From Ganoderma boninense (lineage: Eukaryota; Basidiomycota; Agaricomycetes; Polyporales; Polyporaceae), in NCBI GenBank assembly GCA_002900995.3, contig CM035307.1:248001-312000 (forward strand): a stretch of 64,000 nucleotides of DNA. Reading direction: 5' to 3'. The translations under genes were made by a program, and so were the position numbers. This document shows positions 12,772 to 24,421 of this stretch, piece after piece. Under the pieces are notes generated by a model, which worked only from the letters and a program-made list of their open reading frames with translations, had not been told where the DNA came from and searched no databases. Each line of letters begins with the position of its first letter. Position 1 is the first letter of the stretch.

Positions 12772-13904
12772 TTACGGAGCACGTACTTCTCCTGCACGCA
12801 TCACGTCAAGGCAGAGGCTCTTGTATTTTGAGGCGGCCGAAAACAAGTCGCGAAGAAGCAGCTCATTGCCATCCGAGTCGGCGACCTGCGTGGGATGGGT
12901 GGAAGCCTTCGCGACCTCTCTCTGGACAACACAAGTATGAAAAACCATCAACAAGAGGAGCATTTATGCTCACCTCCAAGAGGTCGAGGACGCCAGCTTG
13001 TTGAGATGCAAGCCAGATCAGCCGCTCGCGGCGGCCTCTCATTGCGTCGATGGCTTTTGAACGGCTCCATGCGGGGGTTCTGTGGTCCCACCCGCACGCT
13101 CGAAGACGATGAGCGGTAGCCTCGCGAACGATTAACGACGTTTCGGACTCGAGGTCTGTAAGGGTTTGAACGACCGGGGAGAGGATGCGTCGGACATCTC
13201 CGAAATGGGTGCTGGTCAGCAGAGACGACGTTATATCGCCCTGTGCATGCGTTGTTCAATACTCGGGGCAGAGTAAATAGAGGCGATGCACACGTACTTG
13301 GGATCCAGACAAGAAACGGATGAATGGCCGCAAAGGCTCCAGCCGCTCTGACAAACGCTGACACTTGGTCGAGAGATCCGCGAAAGACGCTGGGGCCTTC
13401 TGTAGCATATCCGCCATGGAGACCCGCTCCTCCTGGTTGAGCTGATCTCCCAATTGGAAGAAGTCGTCGCTGAGCTATAGTGCAAGAATCAATGGAAGTT
13501 AAAAGACGGACAACTGCGCCGCTCACGTTAGAAACTGCCTCAGACTTTGTGAGGACGAATGCATGAATCGATGTGAGGCGGGCATCCACGTTGGAAACAG
13601 GCAGCGCGTCGGCTAACTTGGCGGTTTGCCTCGACATCTTGTCAAGTAGCCAGCCTTGTGAACCAGAGTGTTTCGCGGCTATGACGTTCCCCAAGTCTTG
13701 GAGCCACGCTGACGGGCGGGTGTTGGAGATGTCATGCTTCGCGAAGAATCTGAAAGCTCAGGGCCTCAGGTGGGCAAGCGGAGAGGCTCGTGAAAGTACT
13801 CACCCGCGAAGGGAAGCCCTAATATCTGCCTCCTGCTCCAATGTCAAGGCAAAAAAATGCTCGAGGGTGCTCAGGTCACTCAAGACGGTGGCGGAGAGGG
13901 ACAT
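12772..13904 (-). CDS. all-helical protein D
   Basis: Five exons with in-phase GT-AG junctions give about 325 residues. The start MSLSATVLSDLSTLEHFFAL (13904) is followed by RRFFAKHDISN, WLLDKMSRQTAKLAD, LSDDFFQLGDQLNQEE, LSTKCQRLSERLEPLRPF, a central part with LTDLESETSLIVREA and RGRRERLIWLASQQAG, and a last exon with NELLLRDLFSAASKYKSL before a stop at 12772. Heptad-like spacing of Leu/Ile/Ala suggests a helical bundle or coiled coil with no membrane segment. It resembles protein C (22155-23875), which has NEIVRVQEVFDAVARFESL at the matching place. Both are followed on the same strand by an acidic A/B-type gene. Function unknown. Confidence 0.6.
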
Positions 13905-14245
13905 GACGACGGCGCGAGGATGGTAAATTGTGTGGAGGATCGATTGGGCGACTCATGCGCCATCGAACGGGCCTATATCGCAAGCTGCCTTGCACCCGCC
14001 GGGATGCCTCCGGTAAGTCAAGCCATGAGTTAGACTCCGAAGCTGTAACTTGAGGCCTAGGAACAAAGCAAACCTCGATCGGTGTGCTCCAGCAACATGA
14101 CCGTGGGTGAATCGAGATCTTGGTATATTGCAACTCCGCCAGAAGATCTCTAGACCCTAATTCTGGGTTTTGCCTCGCGGTCTGCTCAATGGTCGGTTTA
14201 GAATGAATGTCCTTCAACCATCGCCCACCCATCCACCACCCACCC

Positions 14246-14719
14246 ATGACGACGCCGTGAGTACTATTTCGGCGTACCGCCCACCTCGCGCGTTGACAGT
14301 ATCTGGAATAGCGATAGTGTTACCTGTTTCGGCACTCGTTCCGCAAGATTCGCCATCCTTCCGGCAGCCGGGGAGGACGTTCCCCTCAACATCGATATCA
14401 CCGAATGGGAGGACGCTTCAGTGGTAATGGCTGAAATTGTGCCGGAGTGTTGTGAGTCGTTCTATTTTATTTTATCAGGGGTTCAGTTCCTGATCTTGAG
14501 TCATGTAGATGCCCTCGTCGTCGCTACCGTTGCAGAGAATGGCAGTGATAAGGTTCTGTTCTCTTCCATCGTGGGGGATGGGATGGATTTTTTGGGCAAT
14601 GAGGTACGTTGTACCCCTCGATTGCGACATGAGCTGTCACTGATCAGTAGACAGGCGAAGCGCGAAGTTTCTTGGCAACTCCCGACGAGCAAGAACCGAT
14701 TCTTGTTGCGTCTCTCTAG
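14246..14719 (+). CDS. small unknown protein
   Basis: The start MTTP at 14246 is split by an intron (GTGAGT to GACAG). The following exons read WNSDSVTCFGTRSARFAIL, DVPLNIDITEWEDASV, then WVQFLILSHVDALVVATVAE and DGMDFLGNETGEARSFL, and end ILVASL at 14719. There are three introns, all with canonical ends and in phase. About 118 residues of mixed beta-like hydrophobic segments, no signal peptide. It lies divergently from protein D (start 13904), with about 340 bases between the two starts that presumably contain both promoters. No family recognised. Confidence 0.55.
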
Positions 14720-15038
14720 CCGTGGAGAATTCTGGCTGCTCATGGGCCAGATCTCAGAGGCCTCCACGTACGATCTCCGGCGCAAAACGGACACAGCTGA
14801 TCAACTTCAAATGGCGATCCATTCATTCCGAACTCTCTTGGTCATAGGAAGCTCGTTTAACGAGGAGAACCCTTTCGATGGCGGCGCAGAGAATATCTCA
14901 CCGCCATTTAGGAACAGTGGCTCAGACAATGCAGTGGATTGAACAACATGTATTGTGTACAGCATGCTGTAGCCTCCGTCATACATCGTGGTTTTCATCC
15001 CCAGTCATTGCAGGCGGTGTTAACCGAATCTTCACCAT
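14720..15038. other. transposase gene 3' flank, no gene
   Basis: Convergent ends of the small gene and the transposase gene. I did not find a clear terminal inverted repeat or target duplication here, so the element boundary on this side is undefined. Confidence 0.4.
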
Positions 15039-18000
15039 CTATACAGGAAGGTTAGTATGCTGCGACATCTGCGAACTATCGCAAGGACGCACTCTGTCCA
15101 ACGGCAACACATGGATGCAGGGCTCCGTGATCCCTACAATGGCGAGTGGTGTCCGAGCAACGTGACAGTTGACGTCGCCTGGGCGCAGGACGTGGATCTT
15201 GCCATTGTGCCGGTCATGGTAGAGTCGGCCGCCCGCGTGAGGAAATTTGCGGAAGCTGTCGAATGGGATGTCCCTCGGCTCAAGATCGACGAACTGACGC
15301 ACTGAGACAAACGTCTCTTCAAGTACTTCGCCTTGAACCGACTTACGACGATGGGTAAAAATGGAGGAAATGCTGCCCGCCGATGGGTGATCTTGCCCGG
15401 GCGCTATGAACTGGATGTTGCTGTCCCGCGGAGCGACCTTCCTTGGGCGGTAATGTATACCGTGAATGATGATGTCGCTGTGTCCGTCAGCCCGGCGCGA
15501 GAGGTACCGCTGCTCCTGTGTCTTCGTGGCGACGTTACGATCCACGTACTGGAGACTTGAACGGTTGAGGGTCTTCAGTAGCGCAGCGTATAGGTCCTCG
15601 TCTAAGGTAATCTCCTTACCCCCCGATCTGTGCCTTGGGACAGCGTAGAGGCCAGTGGCTTGTAAGACGGAGTCCAACCTCATCCCTCTCTCATCTTCGC
15701 CGGAAAGCTCGTTGTAGACGTTCACAAATTCGTCCAGAGCTGTCTTCACGGCCTCATCCCGGAGCAGGGGTCGCAGATTGGCGGCTCGACAACTAGTCTT
15801 CATGAAGGTGCTTTCCATTTCACCTAAAAGACGGTTGCCGAGAATAGGTCAATGGATAGAGAAAATGACTCGTGAAGCGGGCATACCAAAGGTCAAGTTT
15901 GTATTGATGCTTTGGAGCATATAGTTGTATCGTTCGAATGCGAAAGACCGCCAAGCATGCACCGGTCCAAAGAGGCGCATGAACGCTGGAAGGTGTAGAG
16001 ACAAGTGATGATTAGGAACCACAGAAGCTTCCTTGTACAGCGTCTTGAAGGTCGTCAGGTATCGCAGCATGTGCTCCTCGAAGATCGCGATATGGGCTGG
16101 AGTGATGCGCCAGAGACCCGCAAACACGACAGCTGTTACTAAGTCCATAAAATTGCACAACATGTCCCATTTGCGTCCCTCTTCGTCTCCCCACAACCAG
16201 ATGAGGGCGACGGGAACGACGACCGTGCATGCGGTGTGCCACTGGTCGGCGCTGAGCTTGCCATGTTGAGTGGTCCCGAATGCGCGCGGAACATGATTAA
16301 TCCAACTAGGAAGCTCCATGCCCTCCCTCACCGTGTGGAAGGCCGCAAAGGCGTCCTTTCCAAACGCGACGTTGCTCCGCTCGGGATGCGCCTCATTGTC
16401 ACGCATTTGAGAACGATCAGTGGAGAGGCGCTCCGGCTGAGTGAGTGTCAGGGATTGTGACTCGCCTTTCAATGAAAACTTACCTCGCTTTCGAGACGTG
16501 GACCCGAAGGACAATCTTTCGGAGAGGTTGCCGATGCCTGGGGCGCCGCCTGAGCCTAAGCCACGATATTAACGAGGAAATAGTGCCGTCATGTTAATTC
16601 TGAGCTTACATTGGCGACCGCAGCGAGAAGGAGGTCGCAGAGGACAGATTTGGTGGCCTTCTCGGTAAATGAGAGCTTGTACTGTTCGCATAAGGCGACG
16701 ATCGTTGGTCGGTTAAACCGTTTGAGTGCCTTGACGTTCCCCTCCAGGAGCTTTTGCAGTGCGCGATTAGTATCCAACTGAGGGGCAACATCAGGGACGA
16801 GTCGACCACTTCCGGGGATCTCTGACGGTATCCAAGTGATCCTTTGAGTGACAGTAGGGACCGTAACGGGAGGAACTGACAACGCCGGCGAGTCATGTTG
16901 GGTGCGGGATCCGGGGAAATCGCTTCGCGTTCGCTGCACCAGAATTAGTTTCTGGCAGGTTTGAAGTTTGAGTAGCGATATGGGATGTACTCACCCAGTG
17001 CTTCAACGTCTTGAGGAGCTGGTTCTTGGTCCCTGCTCGTCGGAGCCCACGCTCCTCGCAAAGATGCCAGAGAACAGCCTTAGAACATTTGCCTAGTTCC
17101 GTCGCTGTACCGTAGAGTAGGGCCTTTGCACCTTGTTGGAGTTCGCTCGCAGAAGGACGCAGAGGCGGCTTTTTGGTAGGATGAGTGGCGGCATCGCCAT
17201 CTTCGACGTCCATATCCATCCCCCAGACATCGCGAAAATGAGTCTTGACGATGCCAAGGTAGAGATTGTGCATCGAATCGACCACTGTGAAATGGACAGG
17301 GTCCCAGTAAGGCAGCCGTAAAAGCTCAGACCACCTGATGCCATGCGCTTGGAAGATGACTTCTCTCTCCTCCTCCGACGTGGTGTCCCTCCACGCCTCC
17401 GCGTGCTTCCTATGTTCCACAACGTGACGCTTGGGCCAGGTAGCAGGGTCGAAGTTCTCCATGAATTCCCGGGTGAGGTAACAGAAACTGCAGAAATAGG
17501 TCGACGAATGGGACGAGAGACCAGAGACTTGGCGCGCGGCGAGGAGATCGCATATAAGGGGTACGAGCGCGGCACGGACGAGGTGTCGGGAAGGACAGAT
17601 CGCGGTGCGTCCGTACCAAACGCCAGGGTCCCAGAAGTCGAGAAGATCGCCGACAAGCAACGCGACGAAATGGTTCATTTCATCCAAAGATGGTTTTGTC
17701 GGACCGGGTATGACACCGACAAGATAAATGTACTCGGGGAGGTAGCGAAGGTGGATGGGAAGGTCTAGACAGACCATGTAGATGGCCGTGCTCGACACCG
17801 ACTGCTTGGCCGTCTTGGAATGATACGGATTAAAGCTGTCAACTGCGAGGCCGAACACTAGTCGGGTTTCCGAAGGAGGGCCATCGAGGTAGCGCTTGCC
17901 ATCCGGCCCGACAAGGTCCTTGATCGCTTGCCCGTCCCAGAAGTCATCACCACGGCCAGATCTTGCGCGAAGGACACCTTGAATGCCAGGAAGGCACAAG

Positions 18001-19243
18001 AGCCTCCCAACCCAGGGCTTCATCTTCTGATGTAAGTACTTTCGCACCGGACGACTGACCTCCGTCCCTCCAATGGTTCTAGTACGAAACAATGCCGTTC
18101 CACAGGGAGAGCTGGAAGGAGTTGGGCGGCGGGAGCAGTGCGAGGGTGAGGAAGCTTCGGGATACGGCATGAAACACTTCGGACAACAGGTGTAGATGTC
18201 GACAATGGGGTCTAAGTTGGAATGGTTGATGAGAGTTCTCGGATCGCCGGCAATCTTCTTCAGCATGTCCACGTCCCCAACTTGCATCTCCCCACGGCCA
18301 TGTCGCAAGGTCAACGCAACGACACTTCGAAATCCGGCGAGCAGCATCTGACTGGCTCGGCGAGTGACTCCTTCCAACAGATGCAGGACGAGAACAACGA
18401 TGTATATCGATTTAAACAGGACTTCCTCGTCGCCTGTAGGATGTAAGGGAGAGCTAAAATACGCGTCTACATGCGAAGAATGAGTGGAGACCGGAGCAAC
18501 CGTACAACGCACTTACCTGTCGAAACCACACCACTATCGTCCATTGATAACGGGGCAACGCCCGCCCGTTGCCGATTCCACTCTGACTCCTTTTGCGACT
18601 GGATGCGGTCCAACTCCCGATACGCTTCGTGCAGAAGAGAGCTTCGAGCCCGACCTTCGGCTGTGTCGTCTGTAGTAGGGATACGCAGAAGCCAGCCGAC
18701 GATGTCGAGCACCGTGTTCTCGTACTCGAGTAGAGGCGTGTTGGGAGCATGACCTGGTACCAACGCAAAGGGTTCGGTGTTCGCCGCAAGGATTGCTTCT
18801 GGTCGCAAACGACGAAACTCCCCACCCTTCGAGGGATCAGATGTGAACAATAGAGGCGAGCCAGACATGAGGATCGGACGCTGAGCTCTGAGGGTTTTGC
18901 CAATGTGTTCGAGATCTTGCATGAGTGAGTGGGAAGCGCGTGAGGTGGAAGTATCGGTGGACTTCGTCGCTTGCGAGCCCTGGCATTCGGGACCTGCAAA
19001 TTGCACGGTTACAAAATCTAGTTGGCGATATCATCCGTACTCACGACTAGCCGGCTCTCCGCTTGAAGTCTTTGGCTCCGGCTCTTCCAGTGTCATTTGG
19101 GCAACAGTCTGGCTGAGATCATTCAGTGTGCCGTCCGCAAGGGAAATCGCGTCTAGTCGTTGTTGGAGCTCCGCAGTTTCTCTCTGACGTCTTTTAGTCG
19201 CGAGACTAACATTCGCCGACTTGCGAGTTGTTCGTCCAGCCAT
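15039..19243 (-). mobile_element. Plavaka/Tnp2-type (CMC superfamily) transposase gene
   Basis: Exons on the minus strand join into one large transposase. The N-terminal exons (19243-18470) start MAGRTTRKSANVS and run through PLLEYENTVLDIVGWLLRI. The large exon at about 18440-17000 carries the zinc-like IYTCCPKCFMPYPE, GLAVDSFNPYHS (probable first catalytic Asp) and VDSMHNLYLGIVKTHF, the hallmark motif of Tnp2/CACTA-like enzymes. Two SAP-like helical stretches follow (LCEERGLRRAGTKNQLLKTL and VALCEQYKLSFTEKA). Then come LPSWINHVPRAFG, ADQWHTACTVVVPVALIWLW, NHHLSLHLPAFMRLFGPVHA, and a DUF4218-like end with VDLEPRDIPFDSFRKFPHAGG and ECIHVLPLDR-type sequence (here PCIHVLPLDRVRP). The intron near 15819-15882 joins LTFG to EMESTF in frame. 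No disabling stop was seen, so the gene may be intact. An alternative start lies at 19312. Terminal repeats were not located. Confidence 0.8.
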
Positions 19244-19490
19244 TGGCGTCACGCTGATGGCGAGGCGGAGGGCATTAGATGATGCAGCACAGCGAGGAAG
19301 GGTTCGATTCAAGGCTCGTCGAGCCAGTGCATTGACCCCCTATTGAACTGGGATAGAGCCAGCTTATGTAAGTATAAGCTGATGCGCGAATAACAGGCGC
19401 AGGATTACGTAACATTACGTCTTTCTAGGTACGACTCTAAGTACAAAGCGTATGAGGTGAACAGCGGCGGGAAGTACATCAAGACACAGC

Positions 19491-20454
19491 TCAAGTGCGG
19501 GGACGTTTGAAGGGATTCTAGTCGCTCCGTCAGCAAAGTGGTATGTCTAGAGTCCGAGCTACTGACCTCACCCTCCGGCGATCTGCCGTCGTCCCGAGCC
19601 CGCTTTCGGCGAGCGACGCGCGATCCAGCCTGGGCAGGGGAACGAACATGCGATCGAGAGGAAGAGTCTTCTGGGATTCGGGATGGCCCTGCAATAGGGA
19701 TCGCCTGCATGGTGTGTTAGAAACGACAGAATGGGGAGAAAAAGAAACCGACCTGATCCTCTCTCGTGTAAGGTGTCTCTGGTGCATGGGAAGGACCGGC
19801 GTCCTGAGTGCCCGCCTGCAGCCGGATGAGAGATGAACGTTGAGGGAGGACTGCTACACTCACGCCTATTTTCGCGCCACGCTTGAGCTGTCCAATTTGT
19901 AGCCGGATCTTCGCCAAGTCGTTTTGCTTCTCAACGATGCTCTTCCTAAGCTCCGCGGTAGCAGCTTGCTCTCTGGCGATGTACCCTTCGCGTGAAGCGA
20001 TCATACGCTTCTGGTTCTCGACTTGCTTTCTCAGGCTGGAAAGTTTGGAGGTGGCTTTGCGATGCAGCTCCTCCTCTCGAGCAGTGGTCGCGTAGATCTC
20101 GCCTTTCCGCCTGCAGGGCCCGTTAGTTTGTACGCGGCGAAAATTGAAGGCGCACTTTTCAATGGTTGGCGTAAGGTCGTTATTGACGACGCCGGGTTCT
20201 AGAGAAAGTCGGAGTACGACCCAGCGCTCTATCGGGCGATTTTTGTTGCATCGACTCGGACAGGAGGGCGTAGGGGTCTCAAGTATGTGGCGTAGGCATC
20301 TCGCACAAAGGACGTGCCCTGGAAACAATGAAACGAGTTCGTCCAAGGCAAAATGTGACGGAAAAGACATACCGCATCGGTCGAGCCGTACTGGGCACTG
20401 CTCGGTGGAGTTGGGTTCAAAGTTATCACGACAGATGGGACACTGAGGATACAT
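19491..20454 (-). CDS. RING-finger/coiled-coil protein 1
   Basis: Start MYPQCPICRDNF at 20454. CPIC, a Cys before the first intron, then CGHVLCARC and CPSRC form a C3HC4-like RING (residues about 5-70). A long charged coiled coil follows (EEELHRKATSKLSSLRKQ to KQNDLAKIRLQIGQLKRG), then a Ser/Arg-rich basic tail (RVARRKRARDDGRSPEGE) and, after an intron at about 19510-19560, the end NPFKRPRT. RING domains of this type are usually E3 ubiquitin ligases; the basic tail suggests the nucleus (inference). It is encoded immediately upstream of the transposase on the same strand, with a spacing of about 250 bases. It shares architecture with the genes at 39292 and 39891. Confidence 0.7.
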
Positions 20455-20739
20455 GGGAGGCACAGAGACGAAGGTCAGCGAGGGCACGAGGAAGGCAGAG
20501 GAAGGGGGGTCCAACCACGATGCACCTGCCCTCGTGGCCATCGGTGCATCCGTCCTCGTGGCCAACGTCACTGCTGCAAACATTTCAGTAAAGATTATGA
20601 AAACGAAGCGCATAGATGGAGAACAGCACGGTACACCAACAAGGTTCTTAAGGGGGGTTTGAAAGCGCAACCTCCCGACCTTTCCGTGGCAGGTCGACAT
20701 GAGAGTCTAGCAGCACTAGATATGCCTGACGGTGCCTGT

Positions 20740-21960
20740 GACTCCGTGAGCGAGTGACAAGGTATTAAGCGCCGTGACCGGTTCTGGCTGGTCGCCAGTC
20801 GCTGAGCGCTGATCGTCGTGGCTGGCATGGGCCGCCTGCCACCGCTTTGCCTTTGCCCCTTGTCCTGGTGTCCGCGCTACCGCCATGCATCTCGATTCAC
20901 CCATTCTCCCTCCTCGATACGCGGTCGCAGCGTTACCAAACCCCTTTGGCCGTCGACAGCAGACGAGAAGCTCGGATGGCGATAGGCTACCAGCGGCCAG
21001 ACGTGACGACGCTGGAATCTCGGTCGACGTGCTCGAAGCCTCGCACCATATGTCTTGCTGGCTACCGTGATTGTGAGTGCCCGGCGTGCAGACACACACT
21101 AGTTTATTCTAACGCATGCGAAGCGGGGCTGGTCGGGGCCGCTGTGGTGTGCGAGCGAGCGAGGTAAGCTTGCCTTCTTGCCTTCGCAATGTTGACGTTG
21201 TCAAGCACGCTCACCAACCCCTCCCCGGTGCCTGCGTGTGTCTGTTGTCCTTCTACCGTGGAAATTGGGACGCTCGCCATCACAGCCATCGGTGAGCATT
21301 TCCCTCGCACCCCTCGTCCAGAGGATGTGTCTCATCCGTGTGCGATCTAGTGGCCATCTTGCCATCACTGTACGACGCAGTTATGGCAGTTCACAACTCG
21401 AAACTACGCCGTTTACGGGGCTTTTGGAGATCCCGGTTGGAGTTACTACGATGGCATACGTGCACTGAAGGGCCAGCGGTGTGGTCGCAGATCGTCGATG
21501 GCCGAGTGGGACGCTTATCAGGAAGCCTAGGTCAGTTTTCTTCCTCACGTCCCTCATTTAGAGGACTCGGTCTCATCGGCACCCAGATTTCGTCAGTCTA
21601 AGCCACTGTCGTATCTGCACAGCACGCACAAGGGCCATGGGCGGATTCGCGGCCAGGATGATCTTCAGCAGCCTGACATGCGAGCATGCAGGACATCGGC
21701 CGTCTTGCGACCTGGTAGCCATCGTTGCATCTGCGCGGCCGTCTTGCGACCCGCAAACCTGCGCGGCCGCGGTCTGGTCGTCCCGATGCCATGACGTCGC
21801 CCGGTGTTCCCATGGTGAGTACCGTTCTCTACCTCGTGCGCGACACTATCCAATGGCTACATTCCCGCGTCTGGTCTCGCCGTGCGTCTCGGAGTACGTG
21901 ACGACTCATTCCTCGCTCGCAGTTACCGGACAGGCAACCCCCTGCTTCTGCAACGAAGGC
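20740..21960 (+). repeat. third copy of family E segment A
   Basis: Bases 20740-21708 align without gaps to 48682-49650 (right arm) and to the reverse complement of 8168-9136 (left arm), with one mismatch seen at 21690. From 21709 to about 21960 similarity continues but drops visibly, with an insertion and many substitutions. The abrupt change looks like a conversion tract laid over an older paralogue. It includes the LPPCI/CECPAC frame and two of the shared introns but not the later exons. It lies about 290 bases upstream of the start of RING gene 1, in the opposite orientation. Confidence 0.9.
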
Positions 21961-22154
21961 TAGTACTCGGTAAGTCTTTGTGCTTATTTTCATCGCAACA
22001 TACCTGTACCATACGTCTATAAGCGAAATTCCCGTGTATGACTTTATGAGCGCGTCTCGCTCGTCCGTGATATTACATTCCAAACACACGTGGGGGCAAA
22101 GGAGAAGATCATAGCGTCCTTGCATCGGATTGGTATGGGGCATGCAATGAATGG

Positions 22155-23875
22155 ATGACATTCAGCGTAGCTCCCTCCCTTAATCCTGCGGAATTGTCTC
22201 GCCATCGCGCGAATCACGTATCGGGCAGCCCTTTTAGCTCCCTGCCCCGTCGCTACGATCAGGCTCGGGAACAAACGCCGGGCGATCTGGACGTCCTGCA
22301 TATGGCGCACCTCATCGTCGCCCCATATAACAAAGCAGGTGGTAAGTCCTCACCGGTCACTTGCAATCGTCTTCCATGAAGTCTTCACGGACTTTGGCTT
22401 CTCGTGGCTGGAGTTCGATTATGCTAGCTATTGTTCGTTCATAATCGGTGTTTCGAAACGACGATTCTTGCAGTTGGACCTCGCTCGTCCGCTCGGCATC
22501 GCTGCCAAAGGTATAACGTCCAGACATGGCCCTACAAAGGTGGCTACTATACAACTTTGTATATACGGGTCGTATTTATTCTTGCGAGTTTGTGGGTTCT
22601 CCTGGATGTTTATCATTTTCCTCCTGCTCATCCTTCGCCTTCATGTTGACCTCCTCCATCCAGGACGACCGTAGGCAGGCGTTGCAACTGCATGCTACCC
22701 TTTGCGAGCGTAGCACGGAGATAGTCCAAACGCTCAAAAGGTGAGACGGACTTTGAGTCAACTGCGGCTCATATTCAAACCCTTCGTAGATTTGTCAGCG
22801 ACTGTGGTTTGGAAGGTGTTCCTCATGAGGAATGGCTCTCCACGCTTGTCCTCTTCATCGTGGACTCAGTCGCGGTTCAACGGGCTGACCTTGTCCATCG
22901 ATGGGGTGTTGCGACCTGCACAGACTACGTACAGTCTATCGCAGAGTGCGAAATTGCACTCGAGAACTTTACCGCGACCAATTCAGCGATGCTTTGCAAA
23001 ATCTCGTCGGTAAGCTCGCATTCGTGTGCGTGTGTGGCATGTGGCTGACGGGAAATTTAGATGGTCGTGCGTTTCCAAAAGCACCGCTCCCTGTTTCTTG
23101 AGAAGGATCGACAACGTCTCCAGGGTTTGATCACCACGTTGCGCAATGACCTGTCCATTGGCATCGCCCAGGGGCGTGCCTTCCGTTCCGAATTCGAGGC
23201 CATCTGCCACTCGCTCCCGCACTTGCGTACTTCGGTAAGTGGGAATCTCCGCCAATACTTCAGTACTGCGATGTCAACTTATCGTGCCGTAGGATCCCGA
23301 TATCTTGAACCCGCCATCGATGAAGCGCACCGCTGTGTGCGCTAGATTGATGCTACCTGTCGTCCTACTTGGTGACGTCGCTCGTCGACGGGAGGGCCTT
23401 CTCAGCGCCGCTCGCGAAGCCCTCGAGGCAGCCATGAGGTTGCACGATGACGCTGGGGATGGTGAGAGGCGCAGGCTTGTCCACGAGCTGGTATCGTTGG
23501 GCGCGGGAATGGACCGGCAGGCATTTGTGCAACAGAATGCGATCAAAGCGATCTCTGTGAGCCGGAATCTTGCCAAGCCCTCGGTGACCGCATTAACCAG
23601 GCCTTCCAGGATGAGCGCTCCGCGCCGAATGACAAGGCCTCGTTCTTTTTCCACGGTCCCAACAACGAGATCGTCCGAGTGCAAGAGGTTTTTGATGCCG
23701 TTGCCCGTTTTGAATCCTTGAAGGTTCTGCTCAATGCCTTCCTCGAGGTGAGCTACCGACTTCGTCGATCGTCCGCCGTGTCTTGACACGTTTCGCTATC
23801 AAGGGCCAGGCTTGTGTGTCTGAGTCACTGGGGATCGTCTCCTGTGACTTGGCAGCGACTTTGGAGATGCTTTAA
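22155..23875 (+). CDS. all-helical protein C (one frameshift)
   Basis: Paralogue of protein D. Supported exons encode LDLARPLGIAAKG, DDRRQALQLHATLCERSTEI, RFVSDCGLEGVPHEEWLSTL, CTDYVQSIAECEIALENF, VRFQKHRSLFLEKDRQRLQ, REGLLSAAREALEAAM, then NEIVRVQEVFDAVARFESL and, after a last intron at about 23752-23809, GQACVSESLGIVSCDLAATL with a stop at 23875. Introns are short and canonical. Near 23555 the frame must change by one base (AIKAI to CEPESCQ) with no intron visible: either a real frameshift or an indel error. The start at 22155 (MTFSVAPSL) is uncertain. Function unknown; probably a soluble coiled-coil protein. Confidence 0.5.
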
Positions 23876-23917
23876 TCGTGGGAATGCGAAGGTCAAAGCG
23901 GCTTGGTTTTCGGCGAG

Positions 23918-23926
23918 TATATAATA
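23918..23926 (+). promoter_or_regulatory. TATA box
   Basis: TATATAATA lies 41 bases upstream of the ATG of the small membrane peptide and directly after the stop of protein C. A plausible core promoter for the peptide. Confidence 0.5.
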
Positions 23927-23966
23927 GCGCGCACATGTCGGAGTATCGTCTTCACCTCCTCCAACT

Positions 23967-24089
23967 ATGTTTTCTCTACTCACAAACAACATCTACGCAT
24001 ACACCGTTGTCGCTGGTGTCATTGCCTTCTACACACTCTATGCCCTGTGGCTTGGAGGTTCCTTGGACGTGCCGGATGGAGCAGTCTGA
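23967..24089 (+). CDS. 40-residue single-pass membrane peptide
   Basis: Uninterrupted 41-codon frame: MFSLLTNNIYAYTVVAG, VIAFYTLYALWL, then a short acidic end (DVPDGAV). Residues about 10-30 form one hydrophobic helix; there are no charged residues before the helix and two Asp after it. A TATA-like box lies 41 bases upstream. It is located between helical protein C and acidic protein B on the same strand. It is too short for most gene finders. No family is recognised; it could be a chance frame, but the promoter and clean membrane topology argue for a gene. Confidence 0.4.
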   Translation: MFSLLTNNIYAYTVVAGVIAFYTLYALWLGGSLDVPDGAV

Positions 24090-24421
24090 GCCACTCGAGA
24101 CGTGTATCACTACCCCAATTGGTTCGCTATCCACTCGTTTATCACTAGAGCACAAGTGTATTGACATTATCGTTCTCCCCAGGCTATGCGAGGACAGGCA
24201 GCAATCTAAATGTTGAGCATGGGCTTTGTACTTAGACATATGCACTGGCAATTGTATTCCGCTCGCTCGAGTCATGACGGGCCTTTGCTGCTGCTACTTG
24301 TGAGGTGTGCTTGGTCATGACCACGTTGTGACAGCGCGTGTTCCGGAAGCGCGTACCGAAGGGTCTGAGCGGACCTGTGCCACTCGACGCCTTTGTCTCG
24401 TTTCTCTTCGACCACAGTGAA

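Noticed and set aside
19290..19320. Possible tRNA B-box (GGTTCGATTCA)
   Set aside because: No matching acceptor stem, D-arm or anticodon arm around it. It lies at the 5' end of the transposase gene.
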